A DNA stretch of 64,000 nucleotides from Roseateles_B sp041906185 (lineage in GTDB: Bacteria > Pseudomonadota > Gammaproteobacteria > Burkholderiales > Burkholderiaceae_C): positions 156,416 to 220,415 of the forward strand of contig JAYRJQ010000010.1 of assembly GCA_041906185.1 (NCBI GenBank), written 5' to 3'. Numbering within the stretch: position 1 is the stretch's first letter; the number at the start of each line of letters is the position of its first letter. Below are positions 1-8,743 of this stretch, in pieces. Under the pieces are notes generated by a model, which searched no databases, was not told the DNA's origin, and saw only the letters and a program-made list of their open reading frames with translations. The translations under genes and the position numbers were made by a program.

Positions 1-1
1 C

Positions 2-517
2 ACCAGCATCTTTGCGCGCTGCAGCGTGCTGGACAACCTCGTGCTGGCGGTCCAGACCCGCCGCGGTGGCGCCCACCAGTGGTGGCAGGCCCGCCGGCAT
101 CAGATCGTGGTGATGGCCGAGGCCGAGGCGCTGGCGCAGAAGGTCGGTCTGAGCGCGCAGCTGGATCGCGCGGCCGGCAGCCTCTCGCATGCCGAGCAGC
201 GCCAGCTGGAGATCGGCCTGGCGCTGGCCGCCAAGCCGCGCCTGCTGCTGCTGGACGAGCCGATGGCGGGCATGGGGCCGGACGAGTCCGAGCGCATGCT
301 GGAGCTGCTGCAGCTGCTGCGCCTGAACATGACGCTGCTGCTGGTGGAGCATGACATGGACGCCGTCTTCCGCCTGGCCACGCGCATCTCGGTGCTGGTG
401 GGCGGGCGCGTGATCGCCACGGGCGCGCCCGAGCAGATCCGCAGCCACGCCGGTGTGCGCGAGGCCTATCTCGGCGACGAGATGCCCGCCCACGTCACGC
501 AGGAGGTGAGCCCATGA
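2..517 (+). CDS. Branched-chain amino acid-type ABC transporter ATP-binding protein (LivG-like), 5' truncated
   Basis: Only the C-terminal part is present; the reading frame is open from base 2, so the true start lies upstream of the window. The visible part has the ABC signature region (SLSHAEQRQLEI), Walker B (LLLLDEPMAGM) and H-loop (LLVEHDMD), in the order and spacing of LivG-type subunits, which energise uptake of branched-chain amino acids or, in many betaproteobacteria, aromatic acids. The second signature glycine seen in the usual LSHGEQ is an alanine here. Its last codons overlap the next ATPase gene by four bases (ATGA), so the two are co-translated partners. Substrate cannot be told from this fragment. 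Family assignment is firm. Confidence 0.9.
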   Translation, partial: TSIFARCSVLDNLVLAVQTRRGGAHQWWQARRHQIVVMAEAEALAQKVGLSAQLDRAAGSLSHAEQRQLEIGLALAAKPRLLLLDEPMAGMGPDESERMLELLQLLRLNMTLLLVEHDMDAVFRLATRISVLVGGRVIATGAPEQIRSHAGVREAYLGDEMPAHVTQEVSP

Positions 518-1227
518 GCGAGACGGTGCTGGAGGTGCGAGGCCTCGAGGCGGCCTACGGGCGCAGCCCGGTGCTGTTCGGCGTGGACCTCCTGGTGCGC
601 GAGGGCGAGGTGCGCTCGCTGCTGGGTCGCAACGGCATGGGCAAGAGCAGCCTGATCAAGTGCCTCGTCGGCTGGCTGAAGCCCAGCGCCGGGCGCATCC
701 GCCTGTGCGGCGAGGACGTCACCGGCTGGGCGCCCGAGCGCATCGCGCGCCAGGGGCTGGCGCTCGTGCCGGAGGGGCGGCAGATCTTCCCCAACCTGAG
801 CGTCGAGGAGAACCTCGTCGCCTTCGCGGCCAACCGTCGCGGCCTGGTCGAGCCCTGGACGCTCGACCGTGTCTACGAGGCCTTCCCGCGGCTGGCGGAG
901 CGGCGGCACCACGGCGGCGCGCAGCTCTCCGGCGGCGAGCAGCAGCTGCTGGCCATCGCCCGCGCGCTCATGACCAACCCGCAGCTGCTGATCCTGGACG
1001 AGGCCACCGAGGGCCTGGCGCCGCTCGTGCGCGAGGAGATCTGGCGTGTGCTGAACCAGCTCCGCGCCCGCGGGCAGACGATCCTGGTGGTCGACAAGTA
1101 CGTCCAGCGTCTCGTGCGCCTGGGCGACGCCCATCACATCATGGAGCGCGGCCGGGTCGTCTGGCAGGGCGACTCCGCGGCGCTCGAGGCCGACCCGGGC
1201 CTGTGGGAGCGCCACCTCGGCGTGTGA
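514..1227 (+). CDS. Branched-chain amino acid-type ABC transporter ATP-binding protein (LivF-like)
   Basis: 237 residues, the usual LivF length. Walker A is GRNGMGKSS near residue 33, the signature is LSGGEQQLLAIARAL near 146, and Walker B is LLILDEATEGLAP. After Walker B, where LivF proteins usually read LVEQN, this one reads VVDKYVQ, a small divergence in the switch region. It overlaps the LivG-like gene by four bases and is followed after seven bases by a thioesterase gene, so transport and catabolism genes share an operon. Such ABC pairs next to acyl-CoA enzymes often import aromatic acids; that substrate is an inference from context only. Confidence 0.93.
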   Translation: MSETVLEVRGLEAAYGRSPVLFGVDLLVREGEVRSLLGRNGMGKSSLIKCLVGWLKPSAGRIRLCGEDVTGWAPERIARQGLALVPEGRQIFPNLSVEENLVAFAANRRGLVEPWTLDRVYEAFPRLAERRHHGGAQLSGGEQQLLAIARALMTNPQLLILDEATEGLAPLVREEIWRVLNQLRARGQTILVVDKYVQRLVRLGDAHHIMERGRVVWQGDSAALEADPGLWERHLGV

Positions 1228-1234
1228 GGACCGC

Positions 1235-1684
1235 ATGACTGACCCCGCCACCCCCCGCTTCGTCTTCGCCCGCGAGGAGCGCGTGCGCTTCGGCCACTGC
1301 GATCCGGCCGGCATCGTGTTCTACCCGCGCTACTACGAGATGCTCAACGCCGTGGTGGAGGATTTCTTCACCCTCGGCCTTGGCATCCCCTTCGACCAGC
1401 TGCTCGGCCCGCGCCGGGTGGGGCTGCCCACCGTGCAGCTCGACAGCGGCTTCGAGCGCATCAGCCGCATGGGCGACGTGCTCGTGCAGCGCGTGTCCAT
1501 CGAGCATCTCGGGCGCAGCTCGCTGCGCCTCTTCCATCACTACGAGGGCCCCGACGGACGTCGGGCCTGGTTCCGCCAGTCGCTGGTCTGCACGTCCCTG
1601 GAGACCCACCGTGCCCAGCCTCTGCCCGACGACGTTCGCAGCGCCTTGCTCGCCTTGGGCGGCCTGCAGGAAAGCACCCCATGA
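1235..1684 (+). CDS. Acyl-CoA thioesterase, 4-hydroxybenzoyl-CoA thioesterase family (hotdog fold)
   Basis: 149 residues, normal for a single hotdog domain. The family motif is clear: GHCDPAGIVFYPRYYEMLN, with Asp23 in the position of the catalytic aspartate of 4-hydroxybenzoyl-CoA thioesterases. These enzymes hydrolyse (aryl) acyl-CoA to the free acid and CoA in the cytoplasm. The stop overlaps the start of the RidA-like gene (ATGA), and the gene lies seven bases after the ABC ATPase. In Burkholderiales, a thioesterase, a RidA-like protein and LivFG-type ATPases commonly end the 2-aminobenzoyl-CoA or salicylyl-CoA gene clusters; the upstream genes needed to confirm this are outside the window. 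Confidence 0.88.
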   Translation: MTDPATPRFVFAREERVRFGHCDPAGIVFYPRYYEMLNAVVEDFFTLGLGIPFDQLLGPRRVGLPTVQLDSGFERISRMGDVLVQRVSIEHLGRSSLRLFHHYEGPDGRRAWFRQSLVCTSLETHRAQPLPDDVRSALLALGGLQESTP

Positions 1685-2088
1685 GCACCACTCCCAAGAC
1701 CGTTCTCCAGCCCGCTGACTGGGCCGCGCCCAAGGGCTATGCCAATGGTGTGGCCGCCAGCGGCCGGCAGATCTTCGTCGCCGGCCAGATCGGCTGGAAC
1801 GCGCAGTGCCAGTTCGAGAGCGACGACTTCGTTGATCAGGTCCGCCAGGCCCTGCTGAACATCAAGGCCGTGCTCGCCGCGGGCGGCGCCGGGCCCGAAC
1901 ACATCTGCCGCATGACCTGGTATGTGCTCGACAAGCGCGAATACCTGGCCCGCGGTCGCGAGGTGGGTCAGGTCTACCGCGAGGTCCTGGGCCGCGAGTA
2001 CTGCGTCGCCATGAGCGCGGTGCAGGTGGCCGCCCTGATGGAGGACCGGGCGAAGGTGGAGATCGAGGTGACGGCGGTGGTGGGCTGA
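1681..2088 (+). CDS. RidA (YjgF/YER057c/UK114) family protein, likely without canonical deaminase arginine
   Basis: 135 residues covering the whole RidA fold, ending in the typical KVEIEVTAV strand. Canonical RidA enzymes hydrolyse reactive enamines and imines and use an arginine just before the last strand-helix segment. Aligning the C-terminus by eye places Ser112 (in AMSAVQVAAL) at that arginine, so this is probably one of the Rid subgroups not known for 2-aminoacrylate deaminase activity. It is translationally coupled to the thioesterase gene by an ATGA overlap and is the last gene of this operon. A role in clearing a reactive intermediate of the pathway encoded upstream is inference. Confidence 0.85.
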   Translation: MSTTPKTVLQPADWAAPKGYANGVAASGRQIFVAGQIGWNAQCQFESDDFVDQVRQALLNIKAVLAAGGAGPEHICRMTWYVLDKREYLARGREVGQVYREVLGREYCVAMSAVQVAALMEDRAKVEIEVTAVVG

Positions 2089-2170
2089 GCGATCCCGTTC
2101 GGGAGGCCGGCGCGGCCGGGGCGTATCCTGACGCGAGGCGGCCCGTCGGCATGCCACGAGGAGAACGGGC

Positions 2171-3403
2171 ATGACAGGGGACGGTCCATCAGGCAAGCGG
2201 CAGCCGGTGCGCGGCCTCGTGAAGCTCACGGCCCAGGCCACGCTGGGGCTGGCCGATCTGGTGGAGGCGGTGCATGCCCGCGTGCTGCAGGGGCCGCTGG
2301 CCGCCGGGCCCGACGCCGGGAACCGCACCGGCGGGCTGACGGGGCTGGTCTACCGCAGCATCCGCGGGGTGACACGGCTCGCGGGGGCCGGCGCGGACGA
2401 GTTGCTGGGCCTGCTGGAGCCCGCACTCGGGGCGGGCGGGGCCTTCCCGCAAGGCGACGCACTGGTCTCGGCGCTCAACGGGGTGCTGGGCGATCACCTC
2501 GAGCGCACGCACAACCCGCTGGCGTTGCCCATGCGCCTGCGTGCGTGCGGGCATGACCTGGCACTGACCCCGGCCGACCTCGCCGCCGCGCTGCCCAAGG
2601 CGGGTGGCGCACCGCTGGTGCTGATCCATGGCCTGTGCATGAACGACCTGCAGTGGCGCAGCGCCGGCACGGGGCACGACCACGGCGCGGCCCTCGCGCG
2701 GGACCTCGGCTTCACGCCGCTCTACCTGCGCTACAACACCGGCCTGCACGTCTCCCGCAATGGTGAGGCGCTGGCGGCGCTGCTGGAAGAGCTCGTGACG
2801 CACTGGCCCGTGCCGCTGCGGCAGCTGACCCTGCTGGGCCACAGCATGGGCGGCCTGGTCGCCCGCAGCGCCCTGCACCAGGGCACCCTGGCCGGCCATC
2901 GGTGGCCTGGCCTCGTGGGCGACCTGATCTGCCTCGGAGCGCCCCATCACGGTGCCCCACTGGAGCGGCTGGGGCACTGGTTCGAGCGCCTGCTCGGCCA
3001 GACGCCCTACGCCGCACCCTTTGCACGGCTGGGGCGGCTGCGCAGCGAGGGCATCACGGACTTGCGTCACGGCAGCGTGCTGGCGGCGGACTGGCAGGGT
3101 CGCGATCGCTTCGCCCATGTGCCGGCCGTCCCGGGTCACCTGCCGCTGCCGGCCTCGGTCCGCTGCTACGCCGTGGCGGGCAGCCTGGGGGCGGAACGCC
3201 GGAACCTCAAGACCCGCGTGCTGGGGGATGGCCTGGTGCCGCTGGACAGCGCGCTGGGGCGCCATCGCGACCCGCAGCGCACGCTGGCCTTTGCGCCCGA
3301 CCGGCAGTGGGTCGCCCAGGGCGTCGGCCATCTGGCGCTGCTCGAGGATGCCGCGGTGTACGCGCAGCTGCTGCAGTGGCTGCGGCCCTGGCAAGCGGCC
3401 TGA
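2171..3403 (+). CDS. Alpha/beta hydrolase (lipase/PGAP1-like)
   Basis: 410 residues. The hydrolase core starts around residue 145 with the oxyanion-hole-type motif LVLIHGLCMND, and the nucleophile elbow GHSMGG places the catalytic serine at residue 225. A histidine near the C-terminus (GVGHLALL) fits the third member of the triad. The N-terminal 140 residues are a separate helical region with no signal peptide. Relatives are annotated as PGAP1-like lipases or permease-like hydrolases; the substrate is unknown. The start ATG is preceded by GAGGAGAACGGGC, a strong ribosome binding site. The gene stands alone, 82 bases after the RidA-like gene. Confidence 0.85.
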   Translation: MTGDGPSGKRQPVRGLVKLTAQATLGLADLVEAVHARVLQGPLAAGPDAGNRTGGLTGLVYRSIRGVTRLAGAGADELLGLLEPALGAGGAFPQGDALVSALNGVLGDHLERTHNPLALPMRLRACGHDLALTPADLAAALPKAGGAPLVLIHGLCMNDLQWRSAGTGHDHGAALARDLGFTPLYLRYNTGLHVSRNGEALAALLEELVTHWPVPLRQLTLLGHSMGGLVARSALHQGTLAGHRWPGLVGDLICLGAPHHGAPLERLGHWFERLLGQTPYAAPFARLGRLRSEGITDLRHGSVLAADWQGRDRFAHVPAVPGHLPLPASVRCYAVAGSLGAERRNLKTRVLGDGLVPLDSALGRHRDPQRTLAFAPDRQWVAQGVGHLALLEDAAVYAQLLQWLRPWQAA

Positions 3404-3589
3404 GCTGGGGGTCAGGTCTTGCGTCATCCGGCGCGAGGCCAGGGATGGTGCGGACGTCTGCAGATGGGACGGCTTTGTGACGGACCCCAATTCGGGGGAG
3501 CCGGGCGGGCCTGCGCAGCGGTGAAAATCGGGCCCCCGCTGAGATCGCTCAAATGAACGAAGGCAGCGGCCCCGATACTTGCAACCCCC

Positions 3590-3610
3590 GACCGGCCCAC
3601 TCGGCCGGTC
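3590..3610. other. Perfect hairpin in the leader of the lipoprotein gene
   Basis: GACCGGCC and GGCCGGTC form an 8-bp perfect stem with a 5-base loop, ending 27 bases before the ATG of the next gene. There is no T-tract, so it is not a standard terminator on either strand. It could end transcription of the upstream hydrolase gene weakly or structure the downstream leader. Confidence 0.4.
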
Positions 3611-3637
3611 CCGCCCGACCCTCCCGGAAATCCGCCC

Positions 3638-5476
3638 ATGCGCCGCCTCGTCCTGATCCCGCTTCTGCCCCTGTCCCTGCTGCTCGGCGGATGTGATCTC
3701 GGCGATCGGCTGCGCAGCGCGGAGGACCGCATCAATGCCGCGATGCCACTCGGCGCGGACGCTTTGCGGGCCCGCGAGCGGCTGGTGGCCCAGCTGCCCG
3801 AGGCGAGCCCGGAACGCGTGGCCGTGGATCAATCCTGGGCCCAGCGCCTGCAGGCGCGCGCCCGGGATTGCGGGCAGGGCTTCAAGCCGGCCTGGCACCA
3901 CTCCAACGCGCAGGTGCGCACCCGGATCGCGACGGAGACCTGCTTCCAGGAGTTCGACCGCAAGCTCGCGGCCTGGGCCGGCCTGCAGCGGGTGCGCCAG
4001 ATGCTGGCGCTGCCGACCCTGGCGGGGCCGGTCAAGGATGCCGCCAGCCCGGTGAACCTGCCGCGTGGCGAGCGCGGCTTCGCGGGGCTGGACGGGCAGG
4101 GCCGTTCGCCGGTGCTGCTCGTGCGCGGCACCGACCACGTCGCCTTCGTGGCCCTCGGGGACGGCCGGACGCTGCACACGCACCCGACCATCCAGCCGTC
4201 CATCGAGAGCGTCTCGCCCAACGGCCGCCTGTTCGTCGAGCGCCTGACGGACCGGATCCGGCGCATCCGTGCCACGGAAGGCGGCGAGATTCTGGTGGAG
4301 CTGCCGCAGGCCCAGGCCATCAGCTGGTTGGGCGGCCGCTACCTCGCGGTCACCGACTCGGGCCCCGACAAGTACGGCTATCTCATCGACCTGGCCACGG
4401 CGGGGGAGGTGACGGTGCCGGCCAAGGCCCCGAGCAGCGGCTACCGCTTCCTGCCGGTGCCGGGGAACGAGCGCCGCATGAACGTGCTGTCCGGCACCGG
4501 CATCGAGCAGTTCGAGGTCCGCGGCGAAGCGGGCCGGTCGACGGCGTCGCCGGTGGCCGAGAAGACCTGGTCGGCAGGTCAGCGAGTCGCCGCTGGTGAC
4601 GCGCAGGAGGCGGACGGCGGCAAGCGCTGGCTGATGCGCGTGGACTCGGACCTGCTGCTGGTCGACCCGGTCAGCCTGGAACTGCAGCGGATCAGCATGC
4701 CGCCGGCGTTTGTGCGGGATGCCTCGCCCTCGGGGGACGCCGGCCGCTACCTGGTCAAGCTGGAGCTGGGATCCAGCAGTGCGGGCAACGGCTACTACCT
4801 GCTGGATGCGACGGCGCGCACGCTGGCGCGCGTCCAGGGCATCGAGCGGGAGCAGGAGCTGCGCTACTTCCCGCCGGCGGGCCGCTACGTGGTGATGGGC
4901 CCGGACAGCCTGCAGCTGCTCGGCGCGCTGTCGACCGAGGCGCCCCAGACCCTGGACCGCGCGATGGCGGACCTGCAGAAGGACTTCGAGACGCGCAAGC
5001 TGACCGAGGCTGAAGAACAGATGCTGGCCTTGATGCAGAGCGCCTCCATCGCGCCCGATTCCGCCTTGTTCCAGCAGCTGAAGTCGGCGCGGATCGAGGC
5101 CGTGGGCGTGTACGAGCCGCGGGTGTTCGCCTCCGCGGCCAGCTCGAAGGAGGGCAGCGGCCCGGTGGACGTCGTCGTGCGCCGCTCGTCCCGTCCGCTG
5201 GTGCTGGTGCTCAGCTCCTACCGCAGCGTCCAGTGGCGTCTGCGGATGGAGCCCGGTGCGCGCGTGGAGGCCGTGCTGCACAGCGGCTACGAGGACTCCA
5301 CGGTCGTCGGGGCCGGCACGGCGCGCATCGTCAAGATCGGCACGGAGTACGCCTATCAGGGCGAGGGGGCCGCCTACCAGGCGCTGCAGCGTCAGGTGGC
5401 GCGTTGGACGACGCGCTCCATCCAGCAGTTCCAAGGCAGCTACCAGGGCAGCACCTTCTCCGTCGGCGGCAACTGA
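3638..5476 (+). CDS. Large lipoprotein of unknown function
   Basis: 612 residues. The N-terminus is a clear lipoprotein signal (MRRLVLIPLLPLSLLLGGC), with the lipobox LLGGC placing the lipidated cysteine at residue 19, so the mature protein is membrane anchored and periplasmic. After a charged helical region (residues 25-130) there is a long stretch of short beta-rich repeats (about 140-430) that looks like a beta-propeller, then a helical segment and a C-terminal beta domain (about 480-612). I recognise no catalytic motif. It stands alone and converges on the LysR gene. The propeller description is an impression from the spacing of GxxL/VxL segments. Confidence 0.75.
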   Translation: MRRLVLIPLLPLSLLLGGCDLGDRLRSAEDRINAAMPLGADALRARERLVAQLPEASPERVAVDQSWAQRLQARARDCGQGFKPAWHHSNAQVRTRIATETCFQEFDRKLAAWAGLQRVRQMLALPTLAGPVKDAASPVNLPRGERGFAGLDGQGRSPVLLVRGTDHVAFVALGDGRTLHTHPTIQPSIESVSPNGRLFVERLTDRIRRIRATEGGEILVELPQAQAISWLGGRYLAVTDSGPDKYGYLIDLATAGEVTVPAKAPSSGYRFLPVPGNERRMNVLSGTGIEQFEVRGEAGRSTASPVAEKTWSAGQRVAAGDAQEADGGKRWLMRVDSDLLLVDPVSLELQRISMPPAFVRDASPSGDAGRYLVKLELGSSSAGNGYYLLDATARTLARVQGIEREQELRYFPPAGRYVVMGPDSLQLLGALSTEAPQTLDRAMADLQKDFETRKLTEAEEQMLALMQSASIAPDSALFQQLKSARIEAVGVYEPRVFASAASSKEGSGPVDVVVRRSSRPLVLVLSSYRSVQWRLRMEPGARVEAVLHSGYEDSTVVGAGTARIVKIGTEYAYQGEGAAYQALQRQVARWTTRSIQQFQGSYQGSTFSVGGN

Positions 5477-5507
5477 GAGACGGGCCGTCGGGCGGGGGCG
5501 TGGCGGA

Positions 5508-6431
5508 TCACCGCCGCTCGCGCGTCACCCGGCACTCGGCCAGGAAGGCCTGCCGCAGGGCGGCCGAGGAGTCCTGGCGCCACGCCGCGAACACCCGGCT
5601 GCGCTCCATCGTCTCGGCCAGCGGCCTGAACACCGCGCCCTGGATGCCCGCGTCCTGGAAGGCCGCCGGCACGATCGACACCCCGAAGCCGCGCGCCACG
5701 AGCGAGACCACCGAGAGCCAGTGCCGCCCCTCATGCTGCAGGCGCGGGTAGAAGCCCTGCTGGCGGCACATTTCGACGATGCGGGCGTGGTAGTCCGGCG
5801 AGCCGCGCCGGGAGAAGAGGATGAAGGGCTGGTCGCTCAGGCTGGCCAGTGCGAGGCGCCGCTTGCGGGCGGCCGGGTGCGAGGCCGGCAGGCAGGCGAG
5901 GAAGGGCTCGTCGTAGAGCGGCTCGCAGGCGAGGGCGGGCGGCAGGCGGTCGGTGTGGAGCAGCGCGAGGTCCAGCTCCTCCTGCAGCAAGGCCTGGATC
6001 TGGTCCTGCGAGTTCAGCTCGATCACGACGACCTCCACGCGCGGGTGCGAGGCCTGGAACGCGGTCAGCCAGCCCGGCAGGCCATGAAAGACGGTGGATC
6101 CCACAAAGCCCAGGCGCAGGCGGCCGACCTCGCCGGCCTGCACCTCGCGGGCCTGCGCGCAGGCGTCCTCGAAGCGGCCGAGCAGGGCCTGCGCGCTGGC
6201 GCGGAAGCTCTCGCCGGCCGGCGTGAGGCGCACGCCCTTGCTGTCTCGGTCCAGCAGGCGCGCGCCCACGGCTGACTCCAGCTGTTGCAGCGCCACCGAC
6301 AGCGGCGGCTGCGACATCGCCAGGCGCTGGGCCGCACGCCCGAAGTGCAGCTCCTCGGCCAGGGCCAGGAAGTAGCGCAGGTGGCGGAGCTCCACGCGGG
6401 AGAGAGCGGCCGAGGCGAGGGCGGTGACCAT
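5508..6431 (-). CDS. LysR family transcriptional regulator
   Basis: 307 residues. The N-terminal winged helix-turn-helix (about residues 12-72) contains the standard LysR sequence HFGRAAQRLAMSQPPLSVAL, followed by a periplasmic-binding-like effector domain. It is divergent from the glutaryl-CoA dehydrogenase gene with a 127-base gap, the usual layout for a LysR activator of gcdH, so it probably controls that gene and itself. The effector would be a glutarate or lysine/aromatic degradation intermediate; this is inferred from position. Confidence 0.93.
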   Translation of the reverse strand: MVTALASAALSRVELRHLRYFLALAEELHFGRAAQRLAMSQPPLSVALQQLESAVGARLLDRDSKGVRLTPAGESFRASAQALLGRFEDACAQAREVQAGEVGRLRLGFVGSTVFHGLPGWLTAFQASHPRVEVVVIELNSQDQIQALLQEELDLALLHTDRLPPALACEPLYDEPFLACLPASHPAARKRRLALASLSDQPFILFSRRGSPDYHARIVEMCRQQGFYPRLQHEGRHWLSVVSLVARGFGVSIVPAAFQDAGIQGAVFRPLAETMERSRVFAAWRQDSSAALRQAFLAECRVTRERR

Positions 6432-6505
6432 ACTTGTTGCCTATCGGTGAATGGTTCAATCGTATTGGACACGAATCGTCGCACAGGGAATACTTGTCCC
6501 CCATC
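6430..6505. promoter_or_regulatory. Imperfect direct repeats in the lysR-gcdH divergent region
   Basis: ATACTTGTTGCCTATC (6430-6445) and ATACTTGTCCCCCATC (6490-6505) are a 16-bp imperfect direct repeat exactly 60 bp apart. The second copy contains a CTTG-N8-CAAG dyad (6493-6508), which fits the loose T-N11-A logic of LysR sites. The first copy overlaps the lysR start codon. Likely LysR contacts for regulation of gcdH and autoregulation; not proven. Confidence 0.4.
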
Positions 6506-6558
6506 AAGGGGCTGCCGGCCCCGCTCACGCCCCGAACAGGACAAGACAGGAGATCTCC

Positions 6559-7737
6559 ATGGCCACCAAGGCAAGCTTCCAATGGGACGACCCGCTGCTG
6601 CTGGACCAGCAGCTCACCGCGGACGAACGCGCCGTCCGTGACGCCGCCCGCGACTACTGCACCGAGCAGCTGATGCCCCGCGTGCTGGAAGCCTTCCGCC
6701 ATGAGCAGACGGACCCGGCCATCTTCCGCGAGATGGGGGCCCTGGGCCTGCTGGGCCCGACGATCCCCGAGACGTACGGCGGCGCCGGCCTGAACTACGT
6801 CTGCTACGGCCTGGTGGCCCGCGAGGTGGAGCGTGTGGACTCCGGCTACCGCTCGATGATGAGCGTGCAGAGCTCGCTGGTGATGGTGCCCATCCACGAG
6901 TTCGGCAACGAGGCCACGAAGCAGAAGTACCTGCCGAAGCTGGCCACGGGCGAGTGGATCGGCTGCTTCGGCCTGACCGAGCCCAACCACGGGTCCGACC
7001 CCGGCTCCATGATCACCCGCGCCAAGAAGGTGCCGGGCGGCTACAGCCTCACCGGCTCGAAGATGTGGATCACCAACAGCCCCATCGCCGACGTCTTCGT
7101 GGTCTGGGCCAAGGACGACGAGGGCGCCATCCGCGGCTTCGTGCTGGAGAAGGGCTGGAAGGGCCTCAGCGCGCCCGCGATCCACGGCAAGGTCGGCCTG
7201 CGCGCCTCCATCACCGGCGAGATCGTGATGGACGAGGTCTTCTGCCCCGAGGAGAACGCCTTCCCCGAGGTGCGCGGCCTGAAGGGCCCGTTCACCTGCC
7301 TCAACAGCGCCCGCTACGGCATCGCCTGGGGGGCGCTCGGCGCGGCCGAGTTCTGCTGGCACACCGCCCGCCAGTACACGATGGACCGCAAGCAGTTCGG
7401 CAAGCCCCTGGCGGCGAACCAGCTGGTGCAGAAGAAGCTGGCCGACATGCAGACCGAGATCACGCTCGCGCTGCAGGGCTGCCTGCGCCTGGGCCGCATG
7501 AAGGACGAGGGTACGGCGGCGGTGGAGATCACCTCCATCATGAAGCGCAACAGCTGCGGCAAGAGCCTGGACATCGCCCGCACGGCGCGAGACATGCTCG
7601 GCGGCAATGGCATCTCCGACGAGTTCGGCATCGCCCGCCACCTGGTGAACCTGGAGGTGGTCAACACCTACGAGGGCACGCACGACATCCACGCGCTGAT
7701 CCTGGGCCGTGCGCAGACCGGAATCGCGGCGTTCTGA
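6559..7737 (+). CDS. gcdH: Glutaryl-CoA dehydrogenase
   Basis: 392 residues, the family length. It is an FAD acyl-CoA dehydrogenase that oxidises and decarboxylates glutaryl-CoA to crotonyl-CoA, in lysine, tryptophan and benzoyl-CoA degradation. Diagnostic sequence includes GCFGLTEPNHGSDPG, the C-terminal MLGGNGISDEF and the active-site segment YEGTHDIHALILGRA with the catalytic glutamate at residue 372, all typical of GcdH rather than short-chain acyl-CoA dehydrogenases. I start at 6559 (ATGGCCACCAAG), after AGGAGATCTCC; the open frame extends upstream but without a better start. LysR regulator is divergent upstream. Confidence 0.96.
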   Translation: MATKASFQWDDPLLLDQQLTADERAVRDAARDYCTEQLMPRVLEAFRHEQTDPAIFREMGALGLLGPTIPETYGGAGLNYVCYGLVAREVERVDSGYRSMMSVQSSLVMVPIHEFGNEATKQKYLPKLATGEWIGCFGLTEPNHGSDPGSMITRAKKVPGGYSLTGSKMWITNSPIADVFVVWAKDDEGAIRGFVLEKGWKGLSAPAIHGKVGLRASITGEIVMDEVFCPEENAFPEVRGLKGPFTCLNSARYGIAWGALGAAEFCWHTARQYTMDRKQFGKPLAANQLVQKKLADMQTEITLALQGCLRLGRMKDEGTAAVEITSIMKRNSCGKSLDIARTARDMLGGNGISDEFGIARHLVNLEVVNTYEGTHDIHALILGRAQTGIAAF

Positions 7738-7822
7738 GTCACCCGGGGCCGGCGGCGGTGCCCACCTCCGCCGCTGGAGGGGCAGCCGCGGTGGCGAGCC
7801 GCGGAGCCCCTAGACTGCGGGC

Positions 7823-8743
7823 ATGACTCTTCGCATTGCCTTCATCGGTGCAGGCCGCCTGGCCCAGTGCCTGGCGCCGGCCCTGGCGGAACAGGGCGAG
7901 GCCATCGTGGCCGTGGCCAGCCGGGATCCGGCCTCGGCCCAGCGGCTGGCCGCGCAGCTGCCCGGCAGCCACGCCCTCACGCCCGAGCGCTGTGTCGCTC
8001 AGGCGGACCTGGTCTTCCTCAGCACCCCGGACGACGCCATCGCCTCGCTCACGGCCCGCCTGCCCTGGCGGCCCGGGCAGGCGGCCGTGCACTGCAGCGG
8101 CGCCACCGGTCTGGGCGCGCTGGAGTCCGCTCGCGTTCTGGGGGCGGCGGTGGGGGGCTTTCACCCTCTGCAGATCTTCTCCGACCCGCGCTCCGCGCGC
8201 GAACGCCTCGCGGGCTCGCTGGTGGCCATCGAGACCGCCGACGACGCCCTGCGCGCGCAGCTGCTGCGCCTCGCGGGGCGCCTGCGCCTGCAGCCGCTGG
8301 CCATCCACGGCGAGCAGCGCGCGGCCTATCACGCGGCCGCCAACATCGCCGCCAGCGGCCTGCTGGCGGTGCTCAGCGAGGCCAGCCAGCTCTTCGAGTC
8401 CCTCGGCCTGGGGCCACAGGAGGCCCTGGCCGCCTTGATGCCGCTGTCCCGCGGGGCGCTGGAGGCGGCGGCGCAGCGCGGTCTGGCGGGCGCCATCGCC
8501 GGTCCGGTCGCGCGGGGGGATGCCCAGGTCCTGGCGGCCCATCTGCAGGTCATGGCGGCACGCGGCGGGGCCGCGCTGGCCCAGTACCGCTGGCTGTGCC
8601 AGCGCCAGCTGGACCTGCTGGCGCCCGACGATCGCCCCGGTCCGGCGCAGCGCGCGGCACTCCAGACCTTGCTGAGCGAGGATCGTCAGGGATCGTCCGG
8701 CGCATCGGGCGTGCCCGATGCTGCCGCCAGCGTTCGTGCCTGA
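7823..8743 (+). CDS. Rossmann-like, DUF2520 domain-containing protein
   Basis: 306 residues. The N-terminus (residues 3-30) is a nucleotide-binding Rossmann motif, IAFIGAGRLAQCLAPAL, followed by a fold similar to NADP-dependent F420/pyrroline-5-carboxylate reductase-like proteins. The second half, with HPLQIF and YHAAANIAASGLLAV, is characteristic of the DUF2520 family. These are probable oxidoreductases of unknown substrate. It lies 85 bases after gcdH on the same strand and might be co-transcribed. Confidence 0.87.
   Translation: MTLRIAFIGAGRLAQCLAPALAEQGEAIVAVASRDPASAQRLAAQLPGSHALTPERCVAQADLVFLSTPDDAIASLTARLPWRPGQAAVHCSGATGLGALESARVLGAAVGGFHPLQIFSDPRSARERLAGSLVAIETADDALRAQLLRLAGRLRLQPLAIHGEQRAAYHAAANIAASGLLAVLSEASQLFESLGLGPQEALAALMPLSRGALEAAAQRGLAGAIAGPVARGDAQVLAAHLQVMAARGGAALAQYRWLCQRQLDLLAPDDRPGPAQRAALQTLLSEDRQGSSGASGVPDAAASVRA

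Noticed and set aside
2189..5434. Very long open frame on the minus strand opposite the hydrolase and lipoprotein genes
   Set aside because: Antisense shadow of two well supported genes in GC-rich DNA; composition is arginine- and histidine-rich without domains, and no ribosome binding site.
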